Below, piece by piece: positions 1 through 5,796 of a stretch of 7,257 nt of DNA. Numbering within the stretch: the stretch's first letter is position 1; each line of letters begins with the position of its first letter. The position numbers and the translations under genes were made by a program. The stretch is taken from assembly GCA_003242525.1 (NCBI GenBank), contig QGUU01000121.1, positions 1 to 7,257 of the forward strand, written 5' to 3'. This DNA comes from Pseudomonadota bacterium (GTDB lineage: Bacteria > Pseudomonadota > Alphaproteobacteria > Rhizobiales > Rhizobiaceae). The notes under the pieces are model-generated. The model searched no databases, had not been told where the DNA came from, and was given only the letters and a program-made list of their open reading frames with translations.

Positions 1-226
1 ACGCAGCTTTGCCCCTGGCTTCCGCATCAACCTGCATCAGAAGGACCTTGGGCTGGCGCTCGAAAGCGCCAGGACACTCGGCGTCGCCCTACCCAACACG
101 GCAACGGCCCAGGAACTGATGAATGCATGCGCAGCCCGCCAAGGGGGTGGCGACGCCGATCACTCATCGCTGGTGCGCGCGCTTGAAATTCTGAGCGGCC
201 ACGAACTTTCAGCAGAGAAGGAATGA
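1..226 (+). CDS. GarR-type 2-hydroxy-3-oxopropionate reductase / beta-hydroxyacid dehydrogenase, C-terminal fragment
   Basis: This open frame enters from the left edge (first full codon at 2) and stops at TGA 224-226, leaving about 74 C-terminal residues of a protein normally near 295 aa. The visible part fits the all-helical C-terminal domain of the 3-hydroxyisobutyrate dehydrogenase superfamily. The segment HQKDLGLALESARTLGV matches the conserved KDL-x-LA helix whose lysine lies near the active site, and LPNTATAQELMNA and DHSSLVRALE match the following helices of GarR/GlxR. Family members interconvert tartronate semialdehyde and glycerate, or oxidise related 3-hydroxy acids with NAD(P). The Rossmann domain and catalytic lysine region lie outside the window, so exact substrate and cofactor cannot be judged. 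The gene ends 4 nt before the next start, so the two are almost certainly co-transcribed. The superfamily call is firm; the tartronate semialdehyde specificity is a best guess. Confidence 0.85.
   Translation, partial: RSFAPGFRINLHQKDLGLALESARTLGVALPNTATAQELMNACAARQGGGDADHSSLVRALEILSGHELSAEKE
218..222 (+). promoter_or_regulatory. Shine-Dalgarno AAGGA selecting ATG 231
   Basis: AAGGA lies inside the end of the GarR-type gene, with an 8-nt spacer to ATG 231. The adjacent in-frame TTG at 228 would have only 5 nt, so ATG 231 is the preferred start. Confidence 0.6.
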
Positions 227-230
227 GTTG

Positions 231-1043
231 ATGCGTGGAACAGGCAAGGCCGACGTCTTCGTCATGCTGGCCCATCCGGTGGCGCACGCCAAGAGTCCGG
301 GCATATTCAACGAGATTTTCGAGCAGAAGGGTCTGGACAGCCTCATGGTCCCCATGAGCTGCCGCCCCGAGGACTTCGACCGCTTCTGGGACGGGCTCAC
401 TGCAGCGGAAAACGTTCGCGGAGTGATCATCTCCGTTCCCTACAAGATGGCCGTCTATCACAAATGCGCCGCGGCCCATGACCGTGCCGCACGGGTGCAG
501 AGCGCGAACTCGGTCCGCCGGCAGGCCGACGGTAGCTGGTATGCCGACAATTTCGACGGTGTCGGGTTCATCGAGGGGTTAAAGGCAGGAGGGCACCAGA
601 TTGCAGGCCGCCGCGTTCTGCAGGTCGGCGCCGGCGGCGCAGGGGCTTCTCTGGCTTATTGCCTAGCCGAGGCCGGCGCGACGGAAATCCGCCTCAATGA
701 CATTGACACGGCTCGGGCCGAGAGGCTCGCACGGCTGGTGGAAAAGGCCTTTCCGGCCTGCCGCGTTCAGGTCGGAGAAGCCGATCCGTCGGGCATGGAA
801 CTCGTGGTGAATGCAACGCCGGTTGGCATGCACCCCGGCGACCCCCTGCCCCTCGACGTCAGCCGGCTTTCACCGGAAATGACGGTTGCGGACATCATCA
901 TGGAGCCTGCGGAAACCGCCTTGCTGCGGAAGGCTCGGGAAATCGGCTGCAAGATCCAGCCGGGCCGCCCCATGATGGACTGCCAGGTCCAGGCAATGTC
1001 CGAATTCTTCGACATAGAACGCAAGGACCGCAGCAATGGCTGA
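231..1043 (+). CDS. Shikimate/quinate dehydrogenase-like (AroE family) NAD-type oxidoreductase
   Basis: The 270-aa protein has the two-domain AroE layout. The N-terminal substrate domain carries HPVAHAKSP (residues 15-23), ISVPYK (67-72), AN at 92-93 and DNFDG (106-110). A Rossmann domain follows with VGAGGAGA (132-139), NATPVGM (195-201) and a C-terminal MMDCQ ending at Q253. By comparison with E. coli AroE, the catalytic Lys (K72) and Asp (D109), the Asn of the NT motif (N93) and the C-terminal Gln (Q253) are kept. The first substrate serine is Ala20, the Thr of VTxPxK is Ser68, and the Thr of NTD is Phe108. After strand 2 the NADP-binding NRT motif is replaced by NDID (156-159), whose acidic residues favour NAD. 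So this is probably not the biosynthetic AroE but a paralogue acting on a different hydroxy or oxo acid in a catabolic operon. Family placement is confident; the substrate is unknown. Confidence 0.85.
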   Translation: MRGTGKADVFVMLAHPVAHAKSPGIFNEIFEQKGLDSLMVPMSCRPEDFDRFWDGLTAAENVRGVIISVPYKMAVYHKCAAAHDRAARVQSANSVRRQADGSWYADNFDGVGFIEGLKAGGHQIAGRRVLQVGAGGAGASLAYCLAEAGATEIRLNDIDTARAERLARLVEKAFPACRVQVGEADPSGMELVVNATPVGMHPGDPLPLDVSRLSPEMTVADIIMEPAETALLRKAREIGCKIQPGRPMMDCQVQAMSEFFDIERKDRSNG

Positions 1044-1842
1044 TGAATGCACCGCTGTCGTGATCGGCGGCACGTCCGGAATCGGCAAGGCTATCGCGCT
1101 TCGTTTCGCAGAGAACGGCGCACGGGTGGTGATTGCAGGACGTGACGCGGGCCGTGGTGAGGAAACGGCCGCTGCCTGCCGGGCGGCAGGCGCGCCAGCC
1201 GCCCTGTTCGTTGAGACGGACGTAAGCCAGGCAGCCGCGGTGGAGGAACTGGCACGAAGGGTAGAGGGCGCGTTCGGCACCCCTCACGTCCTGGTCAACT
1301 CTGCCGGAATTCTCCAAAGCGGCAAGCATGTGCTCGATCAGGACCTGGATGAAGACGAGCGGCTCTGGCGCGTGAATTATCGCGGCACCCTGCTCGGATG
1401 CCAGGTATTCGGCCGGTTGATGTCCGACGCAGGCCGAGGCGCCATATTGAACGTGGGTTCCCTTGCCTCCTTTGCGCCCCTGTCTCTGCCGGCCTACACG
1501 CCCGGCAAGCACGCGGTTCTTGCGCTTACGCAGATCCTTGCCGCCGAACTTGGCCCACATGGCGTGCGTGTAAACGCGGTAGCACCGGGATATACGCTTT
1601 CGGAAGGGCTCAAGGCGAAAATCGCAAAAGGGGAGCGCAATCCGGAAGCAATCCAGAGGACCACGGCACTGCGGCGATTCGTCGAACCGCGGGACGTCGC
1701 CGAGGCGGCATTGTTCCTGTGCTCGCAGCGGGCCGCCGCCATCACCGGCGTGACGCTTCCCGTCGACGCCGGCTGGCTCGTGCAGGCGCCATACGCCCAA
1801 TACCTGCAGGGCAACCCCATTCGGCATACGCCGGCAAGCTGA
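1036..1842 (+). CDS. Classical SDR-family NAD(P)-dependent oxidoreductase (first of three)
   Basis: The 268-aa product is a FabG-like classical short-chain dehydrogenase. GGTSGIG (residues 11-17) is the cofactor loop and NSAG is at 88-91. The catalytic set is N114, S142, Y154 and K158 (YTPGK). GVRVNAVAPG follows, and PVDAGW lies near the C-terminus. Strand 2 ends AGRD (34-37); the Arg there is often seen with NADP(H), but this is weak evidence. The serine-to-tyrosine spacing is 12 residues rather than the 13 of FabG. A tail of about 20 residues follows the usual SDR end. The start overlaps the previous stop by 8 nt and has AAGGA at 1023-1027 with an 8-nt spacer, so translation is probably coupled. 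The likely role is oxidation of a secondary alcohol or reduction of a ketone in the same pathway as its neighbours; the substrate cannot be inferred. Confidence 0.9.
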   Translation: MADECTAVVIGGTSGIGKAIALRFAENGARVVIAGRDAGRGEETAAACRAAGAPAALFVETDVSQAAAVEELARRVEGAFGTPHVLVNSAGILQSGKHVLDQDLDEDERLWRVNYRGTLLGCQVFGRLMSDAGRGAILNVGSLASFAPLSLPAYTPGKHAVLALTQILAAELGPHGVRVNAVAPGYTLSEGLKAKIAKGERNPEAIQRTTALRRFVEPRDVAEAALFLCSQRAAAITGVTLPVDAGWLVQAPYAQYLQGNPIRHTPAS

Positions 1843-1858
1843 AGAGGAGACAACAACG

Positions 1859-2206
1859 ATGACCGACATAAAGCGGTTCGACTTCGATACGCGGATCCAT
1901 CACGGCGTGGTCTATAACGGCATGGTTCATCTGACCGGACAGGTGGGCACTCCGGGCAAATCGGCAGCGGACCAGATGCGTGAGGTCCTGGCCAAGATCG
2001 ATGATCTTCTTGCAAAGGCAGGGACCGACAAGACACGCATCCTTCATGTCCAGATGTGGCTTGACGACGTGCGGGATTTCGATGAAGTCAACGCCGTGTG
2101 GGACGCATGGATGCCGAAGGAGCATGCGCCAGCACGATCGACCGGTCAGGCTCGAATGGCAAAGCCAGGCATGCTTGTGGAACTCATCGTGACTGCGGCC
2201 GTCTGA
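1859..2206 (+). CDS. RidA/YjgF/UK114-family enamine/imine deaminase
   Basis: At 115 aa this is a compact RidA-family protein (E. coli RidA is 128). RidA trimers hydrolyse reactive enamine/imine intermediates, such as 2-aminoacrylate, to the keto acid and ammonia. Visible family features are LTGQVG (25-30), the helix MREVLAKIDDLLAKAG, FDEVNAVWDAW and PARST (91-95). Arg93 corresponds to the carboxylate-binding Arg105 of E. coli RidA, and Glu108, 15 residues later, corresponds to Glu120. The position of Cys107 is Thr95. The N-terminal part is shorter than usual. AGGAG at 1845-1849 stands 9 nt before the ATG, which begins 16 nt after the preceding SDR stop, so it belongs to the same operon. Its presence suggests the pathway generates an imine or enamine, perhaps from a dehydrogenase acting on an amino compound. 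That link is inference. Confidence 0.92.
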   Translation: MTDIKRFDFDTRIHHGVVYNGMVHLTGQVGTPGKSAADQMREVLAKIDDLLAKAGTDKTRILHVQMWLDDVRDFDEVNAVWDAWMPKEHAPARSTGQARMAKPGMLVELIVTAAV

Positions 2207-2260
2207 AATGCTCGCCGGTCAGCGTAACCCATCTGCCCCGAGCCACGGACCTGACGGCGG

Positions 2261-3049
2261 ATGACTAAGCGCAAGCCCCTCTCCACCGTGGTGGCGGAAA
2301 GCCTGTCAGAAAGGATACGGACCGGGGAGTTGCTCCCCGGCGCCCAACTGCCGACCGAAGCCGAACTGTGCGCCGAATACGAGGTCAGCCGAACCGTGAT
2401 ACGCGAGGCGGTGGCCCGGATGCGATCGGAAGGCCTGGTCGTGCCGCAGCAGGGACGCGGCATCTTCGTGAGCGAAACGCCCCTGCCGCGAAATTTCTCC
2501 ATTCCCGACGAGGCGCTCAAGACGCTCCCGGAAACAATAGCCCTGCTGGAACTTCGACTGAGCGTCGAAGTGGAGGCTGCAGGGCTTTGTGCGGAACGCA
2601 GGACGGATGAGGAAGCGCAGGAAATCCGGGCGCTGATGGAGCAGATCGATGCCCAGCGTGGCGACCCGAATTCCGTGCAGATCCATTACGATTACGATTT
2701 CCATCTGGCCATCGCAAAGGCCGCACGCAACGAGTTCATCTACGGCTTCCTGGCTTTCCTGCGCCCGATGATCGTGCCGCGCTTTCAACTGGGATATGTG
2801 ATCGTTCCGGAGATGAAGGAAGCCTACTACGCACGTATCCATGCCGAGCACACGGCCATTGTCAGCGCCATAGAACGCCAGGACGGGAACGGCGCGCGCC
2901 AGGCGATGCGCAGCCATCTGCACAACAGCCTGGAGCGCATACGTGCACTGGCTCAGGCTTCAGGGATCGCTGCAACTGCCGACGAGCAGAAAGCGGCCGC
3001 CGCATCCCTGTTTGCCAGCCTTCAGAACCAGAACGAGGGTGGTGTGTAG
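2261..3049 (+). CDS. GntR-family transcriptional regulator, FadR subfamily (FCD domain)
   Basis: The 262-aa protein has an N-terminal winged helix (about residues 7-71) with the GntR signature LPTEAELCAEYEVSRTVIREA and the wing QQGRGIFV. An all-helical FCD effector domain follows (about 91-232). The metal/effector ligands of FCD proteins are all present: D144 and H148 in DYDFH, H197 in EHTAI, and H219 in SHLHN. FCD regulators normally bind carboxylic acid ligands, which fits control of an acid-degradation operon, usually as a repressor that includes itself. The gene starts 54 nt after ridA. No convincing Shine-Dalgarno precedes ATG 2261 (only GGCGG just upstream), so translation may be weak or coupled. 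The residues after about 235 are Ala/Gln-rich and look like a disordered tail. The gene-free region after it contains palindromes that could be its operators. Confidence 0.92.
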   Translation: MTKRKPLSTVVAESLSERIRTGELLPGAQLPTEAELCAEYEVSRTVIREAVARMRSEGLVVPQQGRGIFVSETPLPRNFSIPDEALKTLPETIALLELRLSVEVEAAGLCAERRTDEEAQEIRALMEQIDAQRGDPNSVQIHYDYDFHLAIAKAARNEFIYGFLAFLRPMIVPRFQLGYVIVPEMKEAYYARIHAEHTAIVSAIERQDGNGARQAMRSHLHNSLERIRALAQASGIAATADEQKAAAASLFASLQNQNEGGV

Positions 3050-3090
3050 CCGGCCTGAGATGCGGCTGCAGGGACGCCTGTGAGTGACCG

Positions 3091-3105
3091 GGCGTCTTCG
3101 ACGCC
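3091..3105 (+). terminator. GC-rich hairpin, possible weak terminator after the GntR gene
   Basis: GGCGTC-TTC-GACGCC is a perfect 6-bp stem with a 3-nt loop, 41 nt after the GntR stop. There is no U-tract directly after it, so it may only attenuate or stabilise RNA. GGCGTC can also pair with GACGCC at 3073-3078, giving an alternative fold. Confidence 0.3.
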
Positions 3106-3115
3106 GCCCCTCACG

Positions 3116-3132
3116 CGAAAGTTTATCTTTCG
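3116..3132. promoter_or_regulatory. Perfect palindrome CGAAAG-N5-CTTTCG, candidate operator
   Basis: Two exact 6-bp inverted arms flank TTTAT. An 11-bp centre-to-centre dyad in an AT-rich intergenic region between a GntR-type regulator and a new operon is what a dimeric repressor site would look like. No factor can be assigned from sequence. Confidence 0.4.
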
Positions 3133-3180
3133 TATTTGCGAGTTTTCTTGGTTTCCCAGTCGGGGCCAAAGCCCCACACT

Positions 3181-3196
3181 CTTTACCCGGTTAAAG
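3181..3196. promoter_or_regulatory. 16-bp near-palindrome CTTTACCCGGTTAAAG overlapping the ribosome-binding region
   Basis: Seven of eight base pairs are symmetrical (only positions 6/11 mismatch). The right end overlaps the Shine-Dalgarno at 3195-3200. It could be a DNA operator, or, as RNA, a short stem partly occluding the ribosome-binding site. Confidence 0.4.
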
Positions 3197-3200
3197 GGGA
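3195..3200 (+). promoter_or_regulatory. Shine-Dalgarno AGGGGA selecting GTG 3208
   Basis: A strong AGGGGA with a 7-nt spacer precedes GTG 3208. The frame stays open upstream to a TTG at 3136, but that candidate has no Shine-Dalgarno. It would also add 24 residues ahead of the SDR fold that do not resemble family sequence. Confidence 0.6.
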
Positions 3201-3207
3201 TGCTCAC

Positions 3208-3921
3208 GTGACCACAGCGTTCATCACAGGTGCGACGAGCGGTATCGGCCGGGCCATGGCGTTTGCGCTGAGCGACGCCGGTTATGACGTTTACGCAGTT
3301 GGCCGAAACGAAGCGGCGCTGAAAGAAATGCAGGCCGAGCGTTCCGGAATATTCCCGATCGCCCTCGACGTTACCGACCGCGAGGCCATCGAATCCGTCG
3401 TAGCTGACCTGCAGATCGACGTGCTCATAAACAATGCCGGTATGATGCCGCCACTCGGCAATTTTGCCGACATGAAGATATCGGACATAGACGCAACGCT
3501 GGAGGTAAATCTCAGCGCGGCAATACTGCTGACGCGCCTTGTGGTGCCGCAAATGAGGGAACGTCAGTCGGGCCACATTCTGTTCACCGGATCGTCCGCA
3601 GCTCACGCCCCCTTCCCCAACGTCGCCGTATATTCGGCTACCAAGGCCGCGCTTTCAGGCTTTGCGGCCTCGCTGCGCGCCGACCTGTCCCCGTTCGGAA
3701 TCCGTGTAACGGAGATCGTTCCCGGTCGCGTCGAAACACAACTTTACAAGAATATCCTGGATCCCGAGACACGGGCCGCAATGTATGCCGGCAACGTCGC
3801 CGTGCAGCCCGAGGATGTGGCGAAGATGGTCGTGGCCCTGCTTGAGCTGCCGGCCTGGGCCGACGTTACCCGTTTCGACATCATGCCAACCCGCCCAACC
3901 ACCCCTAGCGGCAGTAAATGA
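3208..3921 (+). CDS. SDR-family oxidoreductase, YdfG/serine 3-dehydrogenase-like (second of three)
   Basis: From GTG 3208 this is a 237-aa [11 protein letters not shown] (7-14) begins directly at the first strand, which supports this start. VGRN (31-34) follows strand 2, and its Arg favours NADP(H). NNAG is at 75-78, and the catalytic set is N101, S129, Y142 and K146 (YSATK). [13 protein letters not shown] and the C-terminal FDIMPTRPT resemble the YdfG group (COG4221), whose members oxidise the beta-hydroxyl of serine, allo-threonine and related 3-hydroxy acids with NADP. That specificity would fit a pathway containing RidA and a GarR-type enzyme, but it is inference from family resemblance. 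The stop TGA overlaps an ATG of the next SDR (ATGA), so the two are coupled. It is only distantly similar to the SDRs at 1036 and 3933, so this is not a recent duplication. Confidence 0.88.
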   Translation: MTTAFITGATSGIGRAMAFALSDAGYDVYAVGRNEAALKEMQAERSGIFPIALDVTDREAIESVVADLQIDVLINNAGMMPPLGNFADMKISDIDATLEVNLSAAILLTRLVVPQMRERQSGHILFTGSSAAHAPFPNVAVYSATKAALSGFAASLRADLSPFGIRVTEIVPGRVETQLYKNILDPETRAAMYAGNVAVQPEDVAKMVVALLELPAWADVTRFDIMPTRPTTPSGSK

Positions 3922-3923
3922 GG
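3920..3923 (+). promoter_or_regulatory. Shine-Dalgarno GAGG favouring ATG 3933 over ATG 3918
   Basis: TGAGGT spans the stop of the preceding gene and places GAGG 9 nt ahead of ATG 3933. ATG 3918 has no visible Shine-Dalgarno but could be used by termination-reinitiation through the ATGA overlap. Confidence 0.45.
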
Positions 3924-3932
3924 TACGCCCAA

Positions 3933-4682
3933 ATGCAAAATCTTTCCGTTGTGATAGTCGGCGGCGGCTCCGGGCTTGGGGCCCTTCTCGCACGCATGGT
4001 CGTGGAGGAAGGAGCCGCCAAGGTCGGCATCATCGACATCAACAGGCAAGCCGCGGAGAGCGCGCTTGAGCCTGCGCGTGCCAAGGGACTGCCGACGGCA
4101 GTCGCCGAATGCGACATCCAGGTCGGGCCCCAATCTCACGCCGCCTTCGAAGCGATGGTTTCGGAACTGGGCCGTGTCGATACGTTGATAAATTGCGCTG
4201 CCATCTACCCCCGCCGGCCGATCCTCGAAATCACCGACGCCGAATGGGACGCATCCAACGGCATCAACATCAAGGGCACCTACCACATGATGGTCGCGGC
4301 CGTGCGGCACATGCAGGCGCAGGAGCCCAAGGACAAGATCCGGGGGCGCATTGTCAATCTTACATCCGTGGACGCCTTCAAGGCGCACCCCCAGAACGCG
4401 CACTACGCGGCAACCAAGGCGGCCGTTGTCAGCCTTACCCGTTCCTTCGCCCATCACGTCGCCAAGGACGGCATATTGGTGAACTCCGTGGCACCAGCCG
4501 GCATGGCAACCGAAAAGGCGAAGCAGCTCGGCTTCCTTGAGGAACTGGCGAAGGCGAACCCGCTCGGCCGTGGCGCCGAACCCGTAGAAATCGCGCAATG
4601 GGTGCTGATGACGGGCGGTCCGAAAAACACCTTCATGACCGGCGAGAATGTCATCGTGTCCGGCGGCTACATTTACGCATGA
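3933..4682 (+). CDS. SDR-family NAD-dependent oxidoreductase (third of three)
   Basis: From ATG 3933 the product is 249 aa; starting at ATG 3918 would add MRYAQ. The cofactor loop is GGGSGLG (10-16). Strand 2 ends IIDIN with D35, the usual mark of NAD preference. The NAG motif is changed to NCAA (87-90), and the catalytic set is N112, S145, Y158 and K162 (YAATK). [11 protein letters not shown] follows, and [12 protein letters not shown] near the end is the normal SDR C-terminus. The helix before the active-site strand carries a charged insert, EPKDKIRGR (131-139). It is coupled to the NADP-type SDR before it, so the pair could carry out an oxidation and a reduction in sequence, or an epimerisation through a ketone. 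That is a suggestion only; the substrate is unknown. It is followed by 81 nt without a gene. Confidence 0.9.
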   Translation: MQNLSVVIVGGGSGLGALLARMVVEEGAAKVGIIDINRQAAESALEPARAKGLPTAVAECDIQVGPQSHAAFEAMVSELGRVDTLINCAAIYPRRPILEITDAEWDASNGINIKGTYHMMVAAVRHMQAQEPKDKIRGRIVNLTSVDAFKAHPQNAHYAATKAAVVSLTRSFAHHVAKDGILVNSVAPAGMATEKAKQLGFLEELAKANPLGRGAEPVEIAQWVLMTGGPKNTFMTGENVIVSGGYIYA

Positions 4683-4763
4683 CGCTCACGCGATGGGACC
4701 AGGTTGACCAGCAATCGACTTGATCAATGACGCACGGAGAACAGCGAGAGGAGCGGACTGACG

Positions 4764-5714
4764 ATGGCCGGTAAGGTGCGCCTCCCGCCGCTGAACGCTC
4801 TGCGCGTGTTTCATGCCGTGGTGCAGCACAAGAGCTTCCGGCATGCTGCCGACGAACTCCTGGTGACGCCGCAGGCCGTGGGTCAACAGATCAAGCTGCT
4901 GGAGGATAGCCTTCAGGTAACCTTGTTTGAACGCAAGGGCCGCTCCATCGAACTGACGGAGTCTGCGATCCTGCTTTCACACTATGTGAAAGCGGCGTTC
5001 GAGGAACTTTCGGAAGGCGTTCGGCGGGTAACGAAATCCACCTATAGGGATCGCATCAATCTCAATGCGAGTCCGTATTTTGCTACCCGCTACCTGCTGC
5101 CGCGGCTTGCATTGTTCCGCGAGGTTGTCCCGGGTGCGGACCTGCGCCTGACAACGATGGTCGACCTGCCCGACTTCGGCCGCGATGACATCGACATGAC
5201 CGTGCAATGGGGCTACGGCGGGTGGCCGGACTACGAGACGACCCTGCTCGTGCCTGACCCCAAGATCATATGCTGTACCCCGGAGATCGCCGCGAACATA
5301 AAGTCCCCGGCCGATCTCACCCGTTTCACTTTGCTGGATACGGTCAAGTCGGGGCGGCTGTGGCCCGATATATTGAGGCACCTTCAGGTCGAGCAGTCAC
5401 AGGGTGACCGCAGCATCGGTTTCGACGATGCCGCTACCATGCGCCGCGCCACTCTGCAGGGCATTGGTGTGGGGCTGGTGTCGGTTCTGGATGCAGAGGA
5501 GGACCTGCGTACGGGAGCACTCGTCGCGCCTCTGGGACGAGATGCGCTTGCGGGAATGAGGCCCGAAGAGGTCCCCGGTTTCTACCTCATCGTGCCGCGC
5601 GGGCACCTGCGCGTCAAAGCCGTCGCAGCTTTGCATCGCTGGCTGGTGCAGCAGGACTGGCTGAGCGACCTGAAGGCTTCCCCTCTGCCAAAAGCTGTCC
5701 CGCTACGTGATTAG
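4764..5714 (+). CDS. LysR-family transcriptional regulator, GcvA-like
   Basis: The 316-aa protein opens with PPLNALRVFHAVVQHKSF and a helix-turn-helix (about residues 24-50) containing HAADELLVTPQAVGQQIK, then LFERKGRSIELTE. This arrangement is typical of the GcvA/AmpR branch of LysR regulators. The effector-binding domain (about 95-305) includes LPRLALFREVVPGADLRL, IDMTVQWG (GcvA proteins have a similar ID-x-AIR-x-G segment) and TLQGIGVGLVS. A good AGGAG (4749-4753) lies 10 nt ahead of the ATG. It sits between the SDR pair and the ABC transporter, all in one direction, so it lacks the usual divergent target. It most likely regulates the transporter after it, the SDR genes before it, or both. 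The stop codon lies inside a terminator-like hairpin. Confidence 0.93.
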   Translation: MAGKVRLPPLNALRVFHAVVQHKSFRHAADELLVTPQAVGQQIKLLEDSLQVTLFERKGRSIELTESAILLSHYVKAAFEELSEGVRRVTKSTYRDRINLNASPYFATRYLLPRLALFREVVPGADLRLTTMVDLPDFGRDDIDMTVQWGYGGWPDYETTLLVPDPKIICCTPEIAANIKSPADLTRFTLLDTVKSGRLWPDILRHLQVEQSQGDRSIGFDDAATMRRATLQGIGVGLVSVLDAEEDLRTGALVAPLGRDALAGMRPEEVPGFYLIVPRGHLRVKAVAALHRWLVQQDWLSDLKASPLPKAVPLRD

Positions 5715-5725
5715 CGGTGATTTTT
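5700..5725 (+). terminator. Likely intrinsic terminator overlapping the LysR stop codon
   Basis: CCGCTA (5700-5705) and TAGCGG (5712-5717) form a perfect 6-bp stem with a 6-nt loop. TGA and five Ts follow (5718-5725). The stem contains the LysR stop codon, TAG 5712-5714. The same dyad could instead be a binding site, since CCGCTA-N6-TAGCGG is an exact inverted repeat upstream of the transporter. Confidence 0.5.
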
Positions 5726-5784
5726 CCTGGGCTCAAAGGGAAACAGGAGAGCCCCAAAAACAAGAAACGACGAACCTCTATCGT

Positions 5785-5788
5785 GGAG
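5785..5788 (+). promoter_or_regulatory. Shine-Dalgarno GGAG selecting ATG 5797
   Basis: GGAG with an 8-nt spacer supports ATG 5797. The open frame extends back to a GTG at 5707, but that would put 30 non-conserved residues before a clear signal peptide. A second ATG at 5803 is possible but less well spaced. Confidence 0.55.
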
Positions 5789-5796
5789 CAAATGGA

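Larger units (their letters stand above)
3050..3207 (+). promoter_or_regulatory. Gene-free leader upstream of the second SDR pair, rich in inverted repeats
   Basis: This 158-nt interval separates the GntR gene from the next operon. It holds a GGCGTC-TTC-GACGCC hairpin (3091-3105), the palindrome CGAAAG-N5-CTTTCG (3116-3132), a GGGGC-CAAA-GCCCC hairpin (3162-3175) and the near-palindrome CTTTACCCGGTTAAAG (3181-3196). Its second half is more AT-rich than the flanking genes. This is the likeliest place in the window for an internal promoter with operators, though I could not place a convincing -35/-10 pair. Confidence 0.5.

Noticed and set aside
1398..1862. Plus-strand frame of 154 codons inside the first SDR gene
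   Set aside because: It is out of frame with the SDR, whose catalytic motifs run through the same bases, and its translation is arginine-rich and featureless.
898..1869. Minus-strand open frame of 323 codons opposite the first SDR gene
   Set aside because: It is a shadow of the SDR gene, with low-complexity Arg/Ala/Gly-rich translation and no motifs.
3136..3176. Possible sigma-70 promoter in the leader of the second SDR operon
   Set aside because: TTGCGA (3136) and TTGGTT (3148) resemble -35 elements, but neither has a reasonable -10 at 16-18 nt spacing.
3136..3207. N-terminal extension of the second SDR from TTG 3136
   Set aside because: There is no Shine-Dalgarno for the TTG, and the extra 24 residues do not look like SDR sequence. 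GTG 3208 has a strong AGGGGA and begins right at the first strand.
3744..4598. Minus-strand open frame of 284 codons opposite the third SDR gene
   Set aside because: It is rich in Gly, His, Asp and Val as expected from the complement of an SDR gene. It has no family motif and no independent support.
4720..4727. TTGATCAA palindrome upstream of the LysR gene
   Set aside because: An 8-bp palindrome is too short to call an operator. I could not build a convincing T-N11-A LysR box around it.
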